Shown: positions 1 to 8,409 of the stretch, in pieces | Layout of the letters: every line of letters starts with the position of its first letter | Position numbering within the stretch: position 1 is the first letter of the stretch | Assembly: GCF_006540005.1 (NCBI RefSeq) | Contig: NZ_BJOC01000015.1 | Coordinates: 1 to 64,000, forward strand | DNA: 64,000 nt | Direction of reading: 5' to 3' | From: Halomonas halmophila | GTDB taxonomy: Bacteria; Pseudomonadota; Gammaproteobacteria; Pseudomonadales; Halomonadaceae | The notes under the pieces: generated by a model | Database searches by the model: none | What the model was told of the DNA's origin: nothing | The model's input: the letters and a program-made list of their open reading frames with translations, nothing else | Position numbers and translations under genes: made by a program

Positions 1-30
1 CCCAACCTGTCGATGTGGCTGGTGGGGTAG
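1..30 (+). CDS. C-terminal end of an upstream gene (partial)
   Basis: Reading frame 1 gives nine residues, PNLSMWLVG, followed by a TAG stop. The gene begins before the window. A short hydrophobic tail ending 55 bases before dgoD would suit a membrane transporter, for example a TRAP large permease or a galactonate permease, but nine residues cannot identify it. This is inference only. Confidence 0.3.
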   Translation, partial: PNLSMWLVG

Positions 31-85
31 AAACACTGCCTAAATGTCGACGTGACAGACGTGATAATGGAATGGATAGCACTCT

Positions 86-1234
86 ATGAAGATTACCCGA
101 CTCAAGACCTGGCAGGTGCCGCCGCGCTGGTTGTTCCTCAAGATCGAGACCGATGCCGGTGTCTATGGCTGGGGCGAGCCGGTGGTGGAAGGGCGCGCCG
201 CCACCGTCGAGGCGGCGGTGCATGAGCTTTCCGACTACCTGGTCGGTGAAGACCCGCATCGCATCGAGCATCTATGGAACATGCTGTATCGCGCCGGCTT
301 CTATCGCGGCGGGCCGATCCTGATGAGCGCCATCGCCGGTATCGATCAGGCGCTCTGGGACCTCAAGGGGCGTGATCTCGGCGTGCCCGTGCACCAGCTG
401 CTGGGCGGGCGCGTACGTGACAGGATGCGCATGTACGCCTGGACCGGCGGCGATCGTCCCCAGGACGTTGGCGAGGGCGCCAGGGCGCTGGTTGATCAGG
501 GCTTCACGGCCTTCAAGATGAACGGCACACCGGAAATGGCCATCGTCGATTCCCATCGCAAGGTCGACGAGGCGGTCGCGCGCGTGGCCGAGGCGCGGGA
601 TGCCGTGGGGCCGGACGTGGGCATCGGCATCGACTTTCATGGCCGGGTGCATCGGCCCATGGCCAAGGCGCTGCTGCGTGAGCTGGAGCCCTATCATCCG
701 ATGTTCGTCGAGGAGCCCGTGGCACCCGAGCACCTACCGTGCCTGGCGAATATCGCCGACGGGCTGGGCTATCCGCTGGCCACCGGTGAGCGGCTGCACA
801 CCCGCTTCGAGTTCCGTGACCTGCTGGCGCAGGGCATGATCGATGTGGTGCAGCCGGACCTCTCGCACTGTGGTGGCATCAGCGAGGGCATGAAGATCGC
901 CAGCCTGGCGTCCTGTCATGATGTGGCTCTGGCGCCGCATTGTCCGCTCGGCCCCCTGACCCTGGCGGCTTCTCTGCATGTGGATGCGGTGAATCACAAC
1001 GCCTTCATCCAGGAGCAGAGCATGGGCATCCACTACAACAAGGACAATGACGTCCTCGACTATCTGGTCGACAAGTCGGCCCTGGCGATCGAGGATGGTT
1101 TCTGTGCGATTCCCGAGGGGCCCGGTCTGGGCGTCGAGATCGATGAAGCCTTCGTCGAGGAGCGGGCAAGAGTCGGCCATCGCTGGCGCAACCCCGTCTG
1201 GACCCATGAAGATGGTTCCATTGCCGAATGGTGA
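86..1234 (+). CDS. dgoD: D-galactonate dehydratase
   Basis: Enolase-superfamily enzyme that dehydrates D-galactonate to 2-keto-3-deoxygalactonate in the DeLey-Doudoroff galactonate pathway, in the cytoplasm. The 382-residue length equals that of E. coli DgoD. The N-terminal capping domain (about 1-120) is followed by the barrel. The metal-ligand acids are seen as IDFHG (Asp near 183), FVEEP (Glu near 209) and TGERL (Glu near 235). The catalytic histidine segments DLSHCGG and LAPHCPLGP are also present. The ATG is the first in frame. It is the first gene of a dgoD-dgoA-dgoK run: 18 bases separate it from dgoA. The exact substrate among related sugar-acid dehydratases rests on the neighbouring aldolase and kinase. 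Confidence 0.93.
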   Translation: MKITRLKTWQVPPRWLFLKIETDAGVYGWGEPVVEGRAATVEAAVHELSDYLVGEDPHRIEHLWNMLYRAGFYRGGPILMSAIAGIDQALWDLKGRDLGVPVHQLLGGRVRDRMRMYAWTGGDRPQDVGEGARALVDQGFTAFKMNGTPEMAIVDSHRKVDEAVARVAEARDAVGPDVGIGIDFHGRVHRPMAKALLRELEPYHPMFVEEPVAPEHLPCLANIADGLGYPLATGERLHTRFEFRDLLAQGMIDVVQPDLSHCGGISEGMKIASLASCHDVALAPHCPLGPLTLAASLHVDAVNHNAFIQEQSMGIHYNKDNDVLDYLVDKSALAIEDGFCAIPEGPGLGVEIDEAFVEERARVGHRWRNPVWTHEDGSIAEW

Positions 1235-1252
1235 CGCAGAGGGCATGACGCC

Positions 1253-1927
1253 ATGAACGAGAGTCAACGCAAGACCCTGGATGAGGCGCTGGAAACGCTG
1301 CCGCTGGTGGCCATCCTGCGCGGCATCACCCCGGAAGAAGTGGAAAGTGTCTGCGACGCCCTGGTCGATGCCGGCTTTCGCCTGATCGAGATTCCGCTCA
1401 ATTCACCGCAGCCCTGGGAAAGCATCGAGCGGGCCGTGGCGCATTGTCCGGATTCGGTCCTGATCGGCGCCGGCACGGTGCTGGATGCGGCCGATGCCGA
1501 GCATCTGGCGCGGCTCGGGGCACCGCTGATGGTCACCCCCAACAGCGATCCCGAGGTGGTTCGCGCCGGGGCCGGGCAGGGGCTGGCGCCGCTGATCGGC
1601 TGCATGACGCCCAGCGAAGCCCTGGCCGCTGCACGTGCCGGGGCCCGGGCGCTCAAGCTGTTCCCGGCGGCGCGGCTGGGTACCGGTTACTTCAAGGATA
1701 TCAACGCCATTCTGCCGCCGGAGCTGCCGGTGCTGGCGGTGGGCGGCGTCGAGCGTGGCAACATGGCCGAGTGGTATGCCGTCGGCGTGCGCGGTTTCGG
1801 CTTCGGCAGCAACCTCTACAAGCCGGGGCGGTCTGCCGATGACGTGGCGGCCGTTGCCACCGAGCTGGTCGCGGAGTGGCGGCGTCTTGAAGGGGCGGGG
1901 CACGTGAGCCGGGAGCCGGCGCCATGA
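1253..1927 (+). CDS. dgoA: 2-dehydro-3-deoxy-6-phosphogalactonate aldolase
   Basis: Class I KDPGal aldolase that splits 2-keto-3-deoxy-6-phosphogalactonate into pyruvate and glyceraldehyde-3-phosphate, the last step of galactonate breakdown. At 224 residues it has the normal size of the KDPG/KDPGal aldolase family. Family signatures include an early AILRGI segment with the nearby catalytic-type Glu, IGAGTVLD, and ALKLFPA carrying the Schiff-base lysine. The KDPGal rather than KDPG assignment comes from its position between dgoD and dgoK. Its stop overlaps the dgoK start by four bases (ATGA), which suggests translational coupling. Confidence 0.9.
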   Translation: MNESQRKTLDEALETLPLVAILRGITPEEVESVCDALVDAGFRLIEIPLNSPQPWESIERAVAHCPDSVLIGAGTVLDAADAEHLARLGAPLMVTPNSDPEVVRAGAGQGLAPLIGCMTPSEALAAARAGARALKLFPAARLGTGYFKDINAILPPELPVLAVGGVERGNMAEWYAVGVRGFGFGSNLYKPGRSADDVAAVATELVAEWRRLEGAGHVSREPAP

Positions 1928-2829
1928 GCGAGCGCTTGATCGCCATCGACTGGGGTACCAGCAACTTTCGGGCCTTTCTGGTCGACCGCAATAGCGGGGC
2001 CTGTCTGGATAGCCATCGCTCCGACGCCGGCTTACGCTCCCTGAGCAGTGCGGAGTTTCCGCATTATTGCCAGGCTCAGGTGGGCGGCTGGCGCGAGGGT
2101 GGGCGAGTGCCCGTCTACCTCGCCGGCATGGTCGGTTCGGCGCGGGGCTGGTGTGAGGCGCCTCAATTGCCGGTACCGGCTTCGGCCGCTGAACTGGCAG
2201 AGCAGGTCGTACCCGCGCCCGGTCTCGATAATGCGTGGATCGTGCCTGGACTCAAGGTCGTGCGCGAGGATCATGTCGACGTCATGCGGGGCGAGGAAAT
2301 TCAGGCCTTTGGCGCGTTGGCATTGCAGGGTCGCGATTCCGGGCTCTGCTGTCTGCCGGGCACGCACAGCAAGTGGGTCGAGGTGAACGGGCATCAGCTG
2401 GTGGACTTCACCACCCTGATGACCGGTGAGCTGTTTCATGCCGTGCGTTTTCATACGCTGCCCGGTGAGCCTTCCCGAGAGCGTGCCGACTTCGATGACG
2501 CGGGCTTTCGACAGGGGCTTAGCACCGCCACGCACCCGGATGGTGTGCTGCATGCGTTATTCGAGGCGCGCAGTCGAACCCTCTACGCGGACCTGGCCGC
2601 GGATGCCATCAGTGGCTTCCTTTCCGGTGTCCTGGTCGGGAGTGAGGTGCTCTCCCAACGGCATCGCTGGCAGGCAACGACGGTCACCCTGGTCGGTTCG
2701 ACGGCCTTGAATTCCCTCTACCGCATGGCGCTCGAGTGGGCCGGTGCCGAGGTCAGCGAGGTGTCCAGCGATGATGCCACTCTGGCGGGGCTTTGTGCGC
2801 TGGCGTCGCGTCATGACGATGCCGGCTGA
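1924..2829 (+). CDS. dgoK: 2-dehydro-3-deoxygalactonokinase
   Basis: Kinase of the DgoK family that phosphorylates 2-keto-3-deoxygalactonate at C6 to make the aldolase substrate. The N-terminus shows the phosphate-binding segment IAIDWGTSNFRAFL typical of this ASKHA-type fold, and the 301 residues match the family length. A second conserved segment, LPGTHSKWVEV, lies near residue 145, and VGSTALNSLY sits near the C-terminus. It starts inside the dgoA stop (ATGA). It is the last gene of the unit: a bidirectional terminator lies 53 bases beyond its stop. Confidence 0.9.
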   Translation: MSERLIAIDWGTSNFRAFLVDRNSGACLDSHRSDAGLRSLSSAEFPHYCQAQVGGWREGGRVPVYLAGMVGSARGWCEAPQLPVPASAAELAEQVVPAPGLDNAWIVPGLKVVREDHVDVMRGEEIQAFGALALQGRDSGLCCLPGTHSKWVEVNGHQLVDFTTLMTGELFHAVRFHTLPGEPSRERADFDDAGFRQGLSTATHPDGVLHALFEARSRTLYADLAADAISGFLSGVLVGSEVLSQRHRWQATTVTLVGSTALNSLYRMALEWAGAEVSEVSSDDATLAGLCALASRHDDAG

Positions 2830-2882
2830 AATCGGCGCCAGTCGGTTTGATGAGTCCGTGAAAATGACGGCATGCAGGTGAG

Positions 2883-2913
2883 AAAAAAGGCGACGCTCGG
2901 GGGTCGCCTTTTT
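2883..2913. terminator. Bidirectional intrinsic terminator between dgoK and gntK
   Basis: The arms GGCGAC and GTCGCC, flanked by A-rich and T-rich runs, form a stem with a loop of about 8 bases. The run of A on one side and T on the other lets it work in both directions, fitting the convergent genes dgoK (+) and gntK (-). Confidence 0.85.
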
Positions 2914-2932
2914 GTGGCATTACGTCCGGGTT

Positions 2933-3451
2933 TCAGGCCGGATTGTGGTCGAGGTCGGCCAGGAAGGCCGTCACGATATCGTGCGGTGTATCGCGAATAT
3001 CACCGCGAAAGGCTTCGTTCTCGTCGGGGACTTCCAGTGTGGCCAGCTGGTTGTCCAGCATGTGAGAGCCGTGGAAAAAATGCCCCCCGCGCTTGTCGAG
3101 ACGCTGCAGCAGGGTGGCACGCTCGCCGTGCAGATAGAGGATATCCAGTCGTGGCGTGGCGGCGCGCAGCTTGTCACGGTAACGGCGTTTGAGTGCTGAG
3201 CAACCGATGACAAGTGTTTCGCCCCGCCTGTGATAGTCGGCATAGAGGCCGGCCAGTGTGGTCAGCCAGGTTTCCCGATCCTCGTCGGTCAGGGGTTGGC
3301 CCTGCGACATCTTTTCGATACTGGACAGGCTGTGATAATCATCACCATCCAGAAAGGTGGCACCGAGTGCCGCGGCTAGCTGGCGGCCTAGATGAGACTT
3401 TCCCGAACCGGAGACGCCCATCACGAGAATGCTTTTTGCCGTGTCATTCAT
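2933..3451 (-). CDS. gntK: Gluconokinase
   Basis: ATP-dependent kinase making 6-phosphogluconate from D-gluconate, feeding the pentose phosphate and Entner-Doudoroff routes. The Walker A loop GVSGSGKS lies at residues 12-19. It is followed by LDGDDYH and later GCSALKRRYRD, both hallmarks of GntK. The 172 residues match the usual size of about 175. It converges on dgoK and shares its terminator, so a sugar-acid theme is plausible for the neighbourhood. No gluconate transporter or regulator sits beside it here. It lies downstream of, and on the same strand as, the nitrilase-family gene with a gap of 104 bases. Confidence 0.93.
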   Translation of the reverse strand: MNDTAKSILVMGVSGSGKSHLGRQLAAALGATFLDGDDYHSLSSIEKMSQGQPLTDEDRETWLTTLAGLYADYHRRGETLVIGCSALKRRYRDKLRAATPRLDILYLHGERATLLQRLDKRGGHFFHGSHMLDNQLATLEVPDENEAFRGDIRDTPHDIVTAFLADLDHNPA

Positions 3452-3555
3452 GCGTCAATCGCTGTCTTGGCCACAATTAATTGATGCAATTTTAACACTT
3501 TTCAAGGCATGAAGGGGAGTGTGGAAGGCGAGATGTTCCGCGGTCTTTCCGGGCT

Positions 3556-4398
3556 TCATCGATAGCCTGCCATCAGGTCGCGCACCAGAGGGGTGTCGGC
3601 ATCCCGATGCGTCGGCAGCTCGAAGCGTGCCTTGGCGATGGCGGTACGCGACAGGTGTGCCGCGACCAGGGTTTCCCGATCGTCGGCCGTGGCGAGCAGT
3701 TCGCCGCCCGGGCCGAGGATACGCGAGCCGCCCCAGAAGTGGCTGGCGCCTTCCGGGCCATAGCGGTTGGCCATGATCACCGGGGTGCCGTAGGTCATGG
3801 CATAGAAACGCACGTTCAGGGCCCAGTTCTGCTCGTTGGAGAAATCTTCGCTGACGATGCCCGAGGCCGAGTTGATGGGTGCGCAAAGTACGGTGGGGCG
3901 CGGCAGTAAGGCGGCATGAACCAATCCCGGGTTCCACAGATCGGCACAGATCAACTGGGTGGCTGACCAACCCGGGCGGATGTCGGCGTGGGTGAGGTCC
4001 GAGCCATGCGTGAACCACTTGCCTTCCTCCAGGCCACCATAGGTGGGCAGGTTGAGCTTGCGGTGCACGGCGACCAGTTCGCCATGCTGCATGATGGCCA
4101 GCGCGTTGTAGTACTCCCCCGGGCTGGCCTCTTCGACGAAGCCGGCCACCACCTGCATGTCGCCCACGGCATGGGCCAGCCGCTGCAATCGCGGGTCTTC
4201 CAGGGGCATGGCCACGCGCATCACATCGGCGCCGAGCCCATAACCGGTCAAGGAGAGTTCGGGAAACACCAGCAATTCGACGCCGCTGTGGCGGGCATCG
4301 TCGATGACGCTCAGGTGAGTCTCCAGGTTGATATCCACCGCACCGAGCTCGGCGTTGATCTGAGCGGCGGCAACATGAAGGTCGTCCTGGTAATGCAT
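3556..4398 (-). CDS. Nitrilase/carbon-nitrogen hydrolase family protein
   Basis: Cytoplasmic amidase-type hydrolase of the nitrilase superfamily (280 residues). The catalytic triad is visible: Glu47 in VFPELSLTGYG, Lys114 in VHRKLNLPTYG, and Cys151 in LICADLWNP, with the additional conserved Glu in GGLEEGKWF. The whole resembles the glutaminase-like branch, but the substrate is not recognisable. An upstream extension of 29 residues is open but rejected: the ATG at 4398 has AGGAG seven bases before it and begins at the conserved VAAAQ segment. The gene follows the osmoprotectant transporter operon on the same strand after 106 bases that contain a hairpin, so read-through is possible. Confidence 0.8.
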   Translation of the reverse strand: MHYQDDLHVAAAQINAELGAVDINLETHLSVIDDARHSGVELLVFPELSLTGYGLGADVMRVAMPLEDPRLQRLAHAVGDMQVVAGFVEEASPGEYYNALAIMQHGELVAVHRKLNLPTYGGLEEGKWFTHGSDLTHADIRPGWSATQLICADLWNPGLVHAALLPRPTVLCAPINSASGIVSEDFSNEQNWALNVRFYAMTYGTPVIMANRYGPEGASHFWGGSRILGPGGELLATADDRETLVAAHLSRTAIAKARFELPTHRDADTPLVRDLMAGYR

Positions 4399-4473
4399 GC
4401 GAAGCTCCTGGCAGGGGAGAGGGTGGCTGATGATCCCAGCAGGGCCAAGCGCCGACAAGAGGTATGTGGCGAC

Positions 4474-4497
4474 CCGGGGCCCCAAGGGCGGCCCCGG
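4474..4497 (-). terminator. GC-rich hairpin after the osmoprotectant binding-protein gene
   Basis: Perfect arms CCGGGGCC and GGCCCCGG around an 8-base loop, just past the stop of the binding-protein gene. There is no T-tract, so it may stabilise the 3' end rather than terminate. Confidence 0.4.
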
Positions 4498-4504
4498 ACG
4501 AGCG

Positions 4505-5386
4505 TTACAGGAGATCGTTTTCGGTCAGGAAGTCGGCGGCGACGTCTTCGATGGTTTCGCGGTCGACATCGACGCTGGCATTGAGACGTGCCATGGTTTC
4601 ATCATCGAGCAGCGAGGAGAGCTTGTTCATCTGCGCGGCCAGCTTCGGGTGGGCATCCAGGGTTTCCTGGCGCACGACCGGCGTCAGGGCATAAGCCGGG
4701 AAGAAGTCCTGATCGTCTTTCAGCACCTGGAAGTCGAAGGCCGGAATACGCCCATCGGTGGCGAAAACCAGACCAACGTCCACCTGGCCGTCGCGCAGTG
4801 CCTGGTAGACCAGGCCGGAGTCCATGCGCTTGACGTCACCACGTCCCACGCGGAAGTCATAGGCCTTTTGCAGGGGGCGCCAGCCATCCTCACGGGCATA
4901 GAATTCGGCGTTCATGGCAAACGAGAGCTCTTCGCCGTCGTTGATGGCCGTGGCCAGCTTGGAGAGCGAGTCGATGCCGGTCTTCTCGACACTCTCTTCG
5001 CGCATGGCCAGAGCGTAGGTGTTGTTGGCCGCCGAGGGCTCAAGCCATACCAGCCCTTTCTCGCCATCCAGTTCCTTGACGCGCTGGTAGGTCTCCTCGG
5101 GTGAAAGCGATTCGGTGACGTCGTTGTAGTTGATCAGCGAGGTGCCGGTGTACTCCCAATAGAGATCGATCTGACCATTTTCCTGGGCCTGGCGCAGTAC
5201 GGCGGAGCCCATGCCGGCGCGAGTTTCGACCTCATAGTCGAGGCCTTCCAGGTATTGGGTGGTCATACTGGCGAGAATCTGCTGCTCGGTGAAGTTCTTG
5301 CCGCCCACAACGATTTCCTGCGCCTGGGCGCTGGCCATGCTGCTTGCCAGGGCCAGGCCGGTGAGCGTTGTCATCAGTTTTTTCAT
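4505..5386 (-). CDS. Osmoprotectant (betaine/choline-type) ABC transporter substrate-binding protein
   Basis: Periplasmic binding protein of the OpuBC/OsmF (QAT) family, 293 residues. The signal peptide ends at SAQAQE (about residue 22). Mature features include IVVGGKNFTEQ at the N-terminus and LYWEYTGTSL, the conserved ligand-domain segment of glycine-betaine and choline binders. The protein ends in a helical region usual for the family. It is the last gene of a four-gene unit with two permeases and a CBS-containing ATPase. In a salt-adapted bacterium the likely ligand is glycine betaine, choline or a similar compatible solute. The exact ligand cannot be read from the sequence. Confidence 0.88.
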   Translation of the reverse strand: MKKLMTTLTGLALASSMASAQAQEIVVGGKNFTEQQILASMTTQYLEGLDYEVETRAGMGSAVLRQAQENGQIDLYWEYTGTSLINYNDVTESLSPEETYQRVKELDGEKGLVWLEPSAANNTYALAMREESVEKTGIDSLSKLATAINDGEELSFAMNAEFYAREDGWRPLQKAYDFRVGRGDVKRMDSGLVYQALRDGQVDVGLVFATDGRIPAFDFQVLKDDQDFFPAYALTPVVRQETLDAHPKLAAQMNKLSSLLDDETMARLNASVDVDRETIEDVAADFLTENDLL

Positions 5387-5459
5387 GGGATTCTCCTCTT
5401 GGTGACGGTCTGGTTCGGCAATGTCCGCGAAACGCGATGGCCCGCGAACTTGCGGGCGA

Positions 5460-6191
5460 TCAGGCGCGGGATGGATTGACCCCGCGCGGGACGATCAGGA
5501 AGGCGGTCAGGGCGATCAGGGCGTCGACCACGATAGCCAGCATCGCCGTGGGGATGGCGCCGGATAGCATCATGACTGGGTCGTACAAGGCGATACCGGT
5601 GAAGATCAGCTCGCCCAGTCCGCCGGCGCCGATCAAAAAGGCCAGGGGCACGGTGCCCACATTGATGGTCAGGGCGGTGCGGATACCGGCGAAGATGACG
5701 TAGAGCGCGTTGGGCAGCTCCACCTTGAGCAAGCGCTGGGTCGGCGACATGCCGATGCCGGCCGCGGCTTCCATCAGGGCCGGCGAGACGCCCTTCAAGC
5801 CGGCATAGGTGTTGCGCGCGATCGGCAGCAAGGTGGCCACGAACAGGCCGAAGACGGCGGGGACGACGCCAATGCCGAGAAAGCTCATCGACAGGGCCAG
5901 CACGGCCAGGGTCGGAATGGTGGTGCCGACGTTGAGCACCTGCATCAGGCTCTCGGCGGCCCTGGCCATGCTGGGGCGCGACAGCACCACACCGAGCGGG
6001 ATGGCGACCAGGATGGCCAGGCCGCCGGACATGGCGGTCAACCACAGGTGTTGCACGGCGAGATACTGCACGTCCGGCAGGTAGAAGATGAAGTCGTCGA
6101 TGACCCCGCTGGACTGACTCCAGACGCCGGCAAAGAAGATGGCGGCGAGCAGCAGCAGGCGCAGCACCCCTTTCAGACTCTGTATGGGCAT
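5460..6191 (-). CDS. Osmoprotectant ABC transporter permease (first of two)
   Basis: Inner-membrane permease of the OpuBB/OsmY type, 243 residues with about six hydrophobic segments. The conserved cytoplasmic EAAAGIGMS loop, which docks the ATPase, follows residue 140, and the GAGGLGELIFTGI segment typical of this family is near 195. Its start lies four bases after the ATPase stop, and the binding-protein gene follows after 73 bases. The C-terminus IVPRGVNPSRA is short. It forms a heteromeric pore with the second permease on the other side of the ATPase gene. Confidence 0.88.
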   Translation of the reverse strand: MPIQSLKGVLRLLLLAAIFFAGVWSQSSGVIDDFIFYLPDVQYLAVQHLWLTAMSGGLAILVAIPLGVVLSRPSMARAAESLMQVLNVGTTIPTLAVLALSMSFLGIGVVPAVFGLFVATLLPIARNTYAGLKGVSPALMEAAAGIGMSPTQRLLKVELPNALYVIFAGIRTALTINVGTVPLAFLIGAGGLGELIFTGIALYDPVMMLSGAIPTAMLAIVVDALIALTAFLIVPRGVNPSRA

Positions 6192-6195
6192 CGGC

Positions 6196-7356
6196 TCACT
6201 CCTCGGTCGCGGCGTCGGACTGTCGTGCGTCGCTCGAGCTGGGGCGGAAACGCGAGCCCAGATAATGCGTCATGGCGCGCTGGGTGATCTGGCCGCAGAC
6301 GCGTCCCTGGTCGTCCAGACAGGGCAACCAGGTGGTGTCCTGGGCGAACATCTGCGAGGCCACCTTGCGCAGGTCGTCGTCCAGCGAGACGGTGGCCGGC
6401 ACCTTCTGAACGTGATCGCGGCAATAGCCGCGGGTGGTGCGCGCCAGGGCACGGGTGATCAGGCCCAGCGGCTGACGCTTGTCGTTGACCACCATTATGG
6501 CGTTCTGATAGCCGAAGTCGTCGATACGCGCCAGGGCCGTCTCCAGGGTATCGCCCGGCGAGACCGTGCCGATCTCGTCACTCACGACATCGCGCACCCG
6601 GACCAGGTTGAGGCGCTTGAGCGTCCGATCTTCGCCGAGGAAGGACTCGACGAAGGCATTGCGCGGCGCCGCCAGCAGGTCATCTGGGGTGGAGTACTGG
6701 ACGAGCTTGCCTTCGCGGAAGACCGCGACCTTGTCGCCCATCTTGATGGCTTCGTCGATGTCGTGACTGACGAACATAATGGTCTTCTGCAGGGCCTCCT
6801 GCATCTTCAGGAACTCGTCCTGGATGACGGCGCGGTTGATCGGGTCGATGGCCCCGAAGGGTTCGTCCATGAGCATTACCGGCGGGTCCGCGGCCAGCGC
6901 ACGGGCCACACCGATTCGCTGCTGCTGGCCGCCGGACAGCTCGCTGGGATAGCGCTTGAGGAAGGCATCAGGGTCCAGCGCGATCATATCCATGAGTTCG
7001 CGGGCCCGCTCACGATACTTCGTCTTGTCCCAACCCAGCAGCCTGGGCACCACCGAGATGTTTTCCTCGATGGTCATGTTGGGGAACAGGCCGATCTGCT
7101 GGATGACGTAGCCGATGTTGCGGCGCAGGGTCTGGGTATCCAGGTCCGTGGTGTCCTCGCCGTTGATGAAGACCCGGCCGGAAGACGGACGGATGATGCG
7201 GTTGATCATCTTCAGGGTCGTGGTCTTGCCGCAGCCCGAGGGGCCGAGCAGGATGCAGATCTCGCCGGCGGGAACCTCCATGCTGATGTTGTCGGCGGCG
7301 GTCACGGCCCCCTTGGGGGTGTCGAAAACCTTGGTCAGGTTATCCAGTTGAATCAT
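6196..7356 (-). CDS. Osmoprotectant ABC transporter ATP-binding protein with CBS domains
   Basis: ATPase subunit of the OpuCA/OsmV type, 386 residues. Walker A GPSGCGKTT lies near residue 38, the signature LSGGQQQRIG near 140, and Walker B VMLMDEP near 160, followed by SHDIDEAI. After about residue 250 there are two CBS modules, one around GDTLETALARIDDFGYQNAIMV and one around VSLDDDLRKV. In OpuA/OpuC-type transporters such CBS modules sense ionic strength or nucleotides, so uptake is probably gated by internal salt. It is flanked by the two permease genes. Confidence 0.92.
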   Translation of the reverse strand: MIQLDNLTKVFDTPKGAVTAADNISMEVPAGEICILLGPSGCGKTTTLKMINRIIRPSSGRVFINGEDTTDLDTQTLRRNIGYVIQQIGLFPNMTIEENISVVPRLLGWDKTKYRERARELMDMIALDPDAFLKRYPSELSGGQQQRIGVARALAADPPVMLMDEPFGAIDPINRAVIQDEFLKMQEALQKTIMFVSHDIDEAIKMGDKVAVFREGKLVQYSTPDDLLAAPRNAFVESFLGEDRTLKRLNLVRVRDVVSDEIGTVSPGDTLETALARIDDFGYQNAIMVVNDKRQPLGLITRALARTTRGYCRDHVQKVPATVSLDDDLRKVASQMFAQDTTWLPCLDDQGRVCGQITQRAMTHYLGSRFRPSSSDARQSDAATEE

Positions 7357-7398
7357 GTACGCTTCCTTGAACGGTGAGCCGGTGGACGAGGGAGGCAG

Positions 7399-8064
7399 TC
7401 AGGCCGTTTCGGCGGCACGTTCCATGCCCAGCGGCGTCAGACGCTTCTGCAACGCCAGCAGCGCGTAATCGACGAGGATCGCCAGCAGGCTGACGGCGAT
7501 GGCGCCGACGATCAGCTGGCGCGGGTCGGACTGCGAAATGCCGCGGCTGATAAAGGTACCCAGACCGCCGGCGCCGATGTAGGCGGCGATGGCCATCACG
7601 CCGATGTTGAGCACCACGGCAGTGCGCACCCCGGCCATGATGACCGGCACGGCCAGCGGGATTTCGACCATGCGCAGGCGCTGGTTCTGGCTCATGCCGA
7701 TGCCGCGTGCGGCTTCGCGCAGGGCCGGGTCGACGTTGTTGATCGCCGTGTAGGTGTTACGAATGATCGGCAACTGGGAGTAGAGCAGCACGGCAATCAC
7801 GGCCGGCAGGTAGCCGATGCCCTGACCGATGAGAGACAGCACCGGGATCATGATGCCGAACAGCGCGATGGAGGGGATGGTGACGATGATCGAGGCGGCA
7901 TAGAGCACACTCTTTGCCAGCCGCTCGTTCTTGGTGATGGCAATCCCGATGGGCACCCCGGTCACGGTGGCGATGCCCACGGCCACACCGACCAGGGCGA
8001 TATGCTCGAGCATTCGCGAGCCCAGCAGGTCGAGGTTATCCAGGGCGTATTGAATCAATTCCAA
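7399..8064 (-). CDS. Osmoprotectant ABC transporter permease (second of two)
   Basis: Permease paralogue of the 5460-6191 gene, 221 residues, beginning the operon. It carries LREAARGIGMSQNQ (ATPase-docking loop) and IGAGGLGTFISRGI. The start is inferred to be TTG at 8064, with AAGGAG seven bases upstream. The frame stays open for another 154 codons, but that stretch is non-membrane, compositionally odd and lacks a ribosome site. The C-terminus ends LTPLGMERAAETA. Two permeases bracketing the ATPase suggest a heterodimeric channel. Confidence 0.85.
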   Translation of the reverse strand: MELIQYALDNLDLLGSRMLEHIALVGVAVGIATVTGVPIGIAITKNERLAKSVLYAASIIVTIPSIALFGIMIPVLSLIGQGIGYLPAVIAVLLYSQLPIIRNTYTAINNVDPALREAARGIGMSQNQRLRMVEIPLAVPVIMAGVRTAVVLNIGVMAIAAYIGAGGLGTFISRGISQSDPRQLIVGAIAVSLLAILVDYALLALQKRLTPLGMERAAETA

Positions 8065-8247
8065 ATGGAGTCTCCTTGCCGCGACGATCCTGAAACAAGC
8101 ATAGCCGCTTGTTGGCCCGGGGAGCCGCTCGCCGGGCGCTTCATGAAGAGCTAGCTTAGCAAAGCGCTGTAGCGGTATGGATGACGATGCGCAATGACAT
8201 GAATTGCCGGCTGTGATGCCAAACAAGGCGTCTAACGGGATGTCATT

Positions 8248-8266
8248 AAAAATGAGAATGATTGGC
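8248..8266. promoter_or_regulatory. Fur-box-like sequence upstream of the SUF operon
   Basis: The core AATGAGAATGATT at 8251-8263 agrees with the Fur consensus core at 11 of 13 positions by eye. It lies about 85 bases before the -35 of the SUF promoter, in the 345-base gap between the divergent osmoprotectant and SUF operons. The rest of this gap (8065-8247) shows no gene. Iron control of suf genes is well known, but a single match by eye is weak. Confidence 0.35.
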
Positions 8267-8335
8267 GTTCTTTCGTCATCGGCCGTGAACATGTCGAGAA
8301 ACGCCCGATTTTGCGCGTGAAATGGTCGGCAAGAC

Positions 8336-8378
8336 TTCACATCATATCGATACAGGACTAAAATGGTCCGCAATCGAT
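8336..8378 (+). promoter_or_regulatory. SUF operon promoter overlapped by an IscR-type operator
   Basis: A -35 TTCACA at 8336-8341 and a -10 TAAAAT at 8359-8364 are separated by 17 bases. The -10 sits in the middle of a dyad: GGACT and GGTCC half-sites centred on 8362, with outer ATCGAT arms at 8346-8351 and 8373-8378 sharing the same centre. The 25 bases 8350-8374 resemble the type 1 IscR site (ATA, GACT, an A/T-rich centre, then GTC). The Rrf2-family regulator encoded 32 bases downstream is the obvious ligand, giving autorepression of the operon. Confidence 0.72.
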
Positions 8379-8409
8379 CACCTGAAGGGCGAGTCCCGGG
8401 GAGCCAGGC

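Noticed and set aside
3476..3505. Promoter for gntK (TTGAAA at 3500-3505 on the minus strand)
   Set aside because: The -35 is good, but no acceptable -10 is found at 16-18 bases, so it is not listed.
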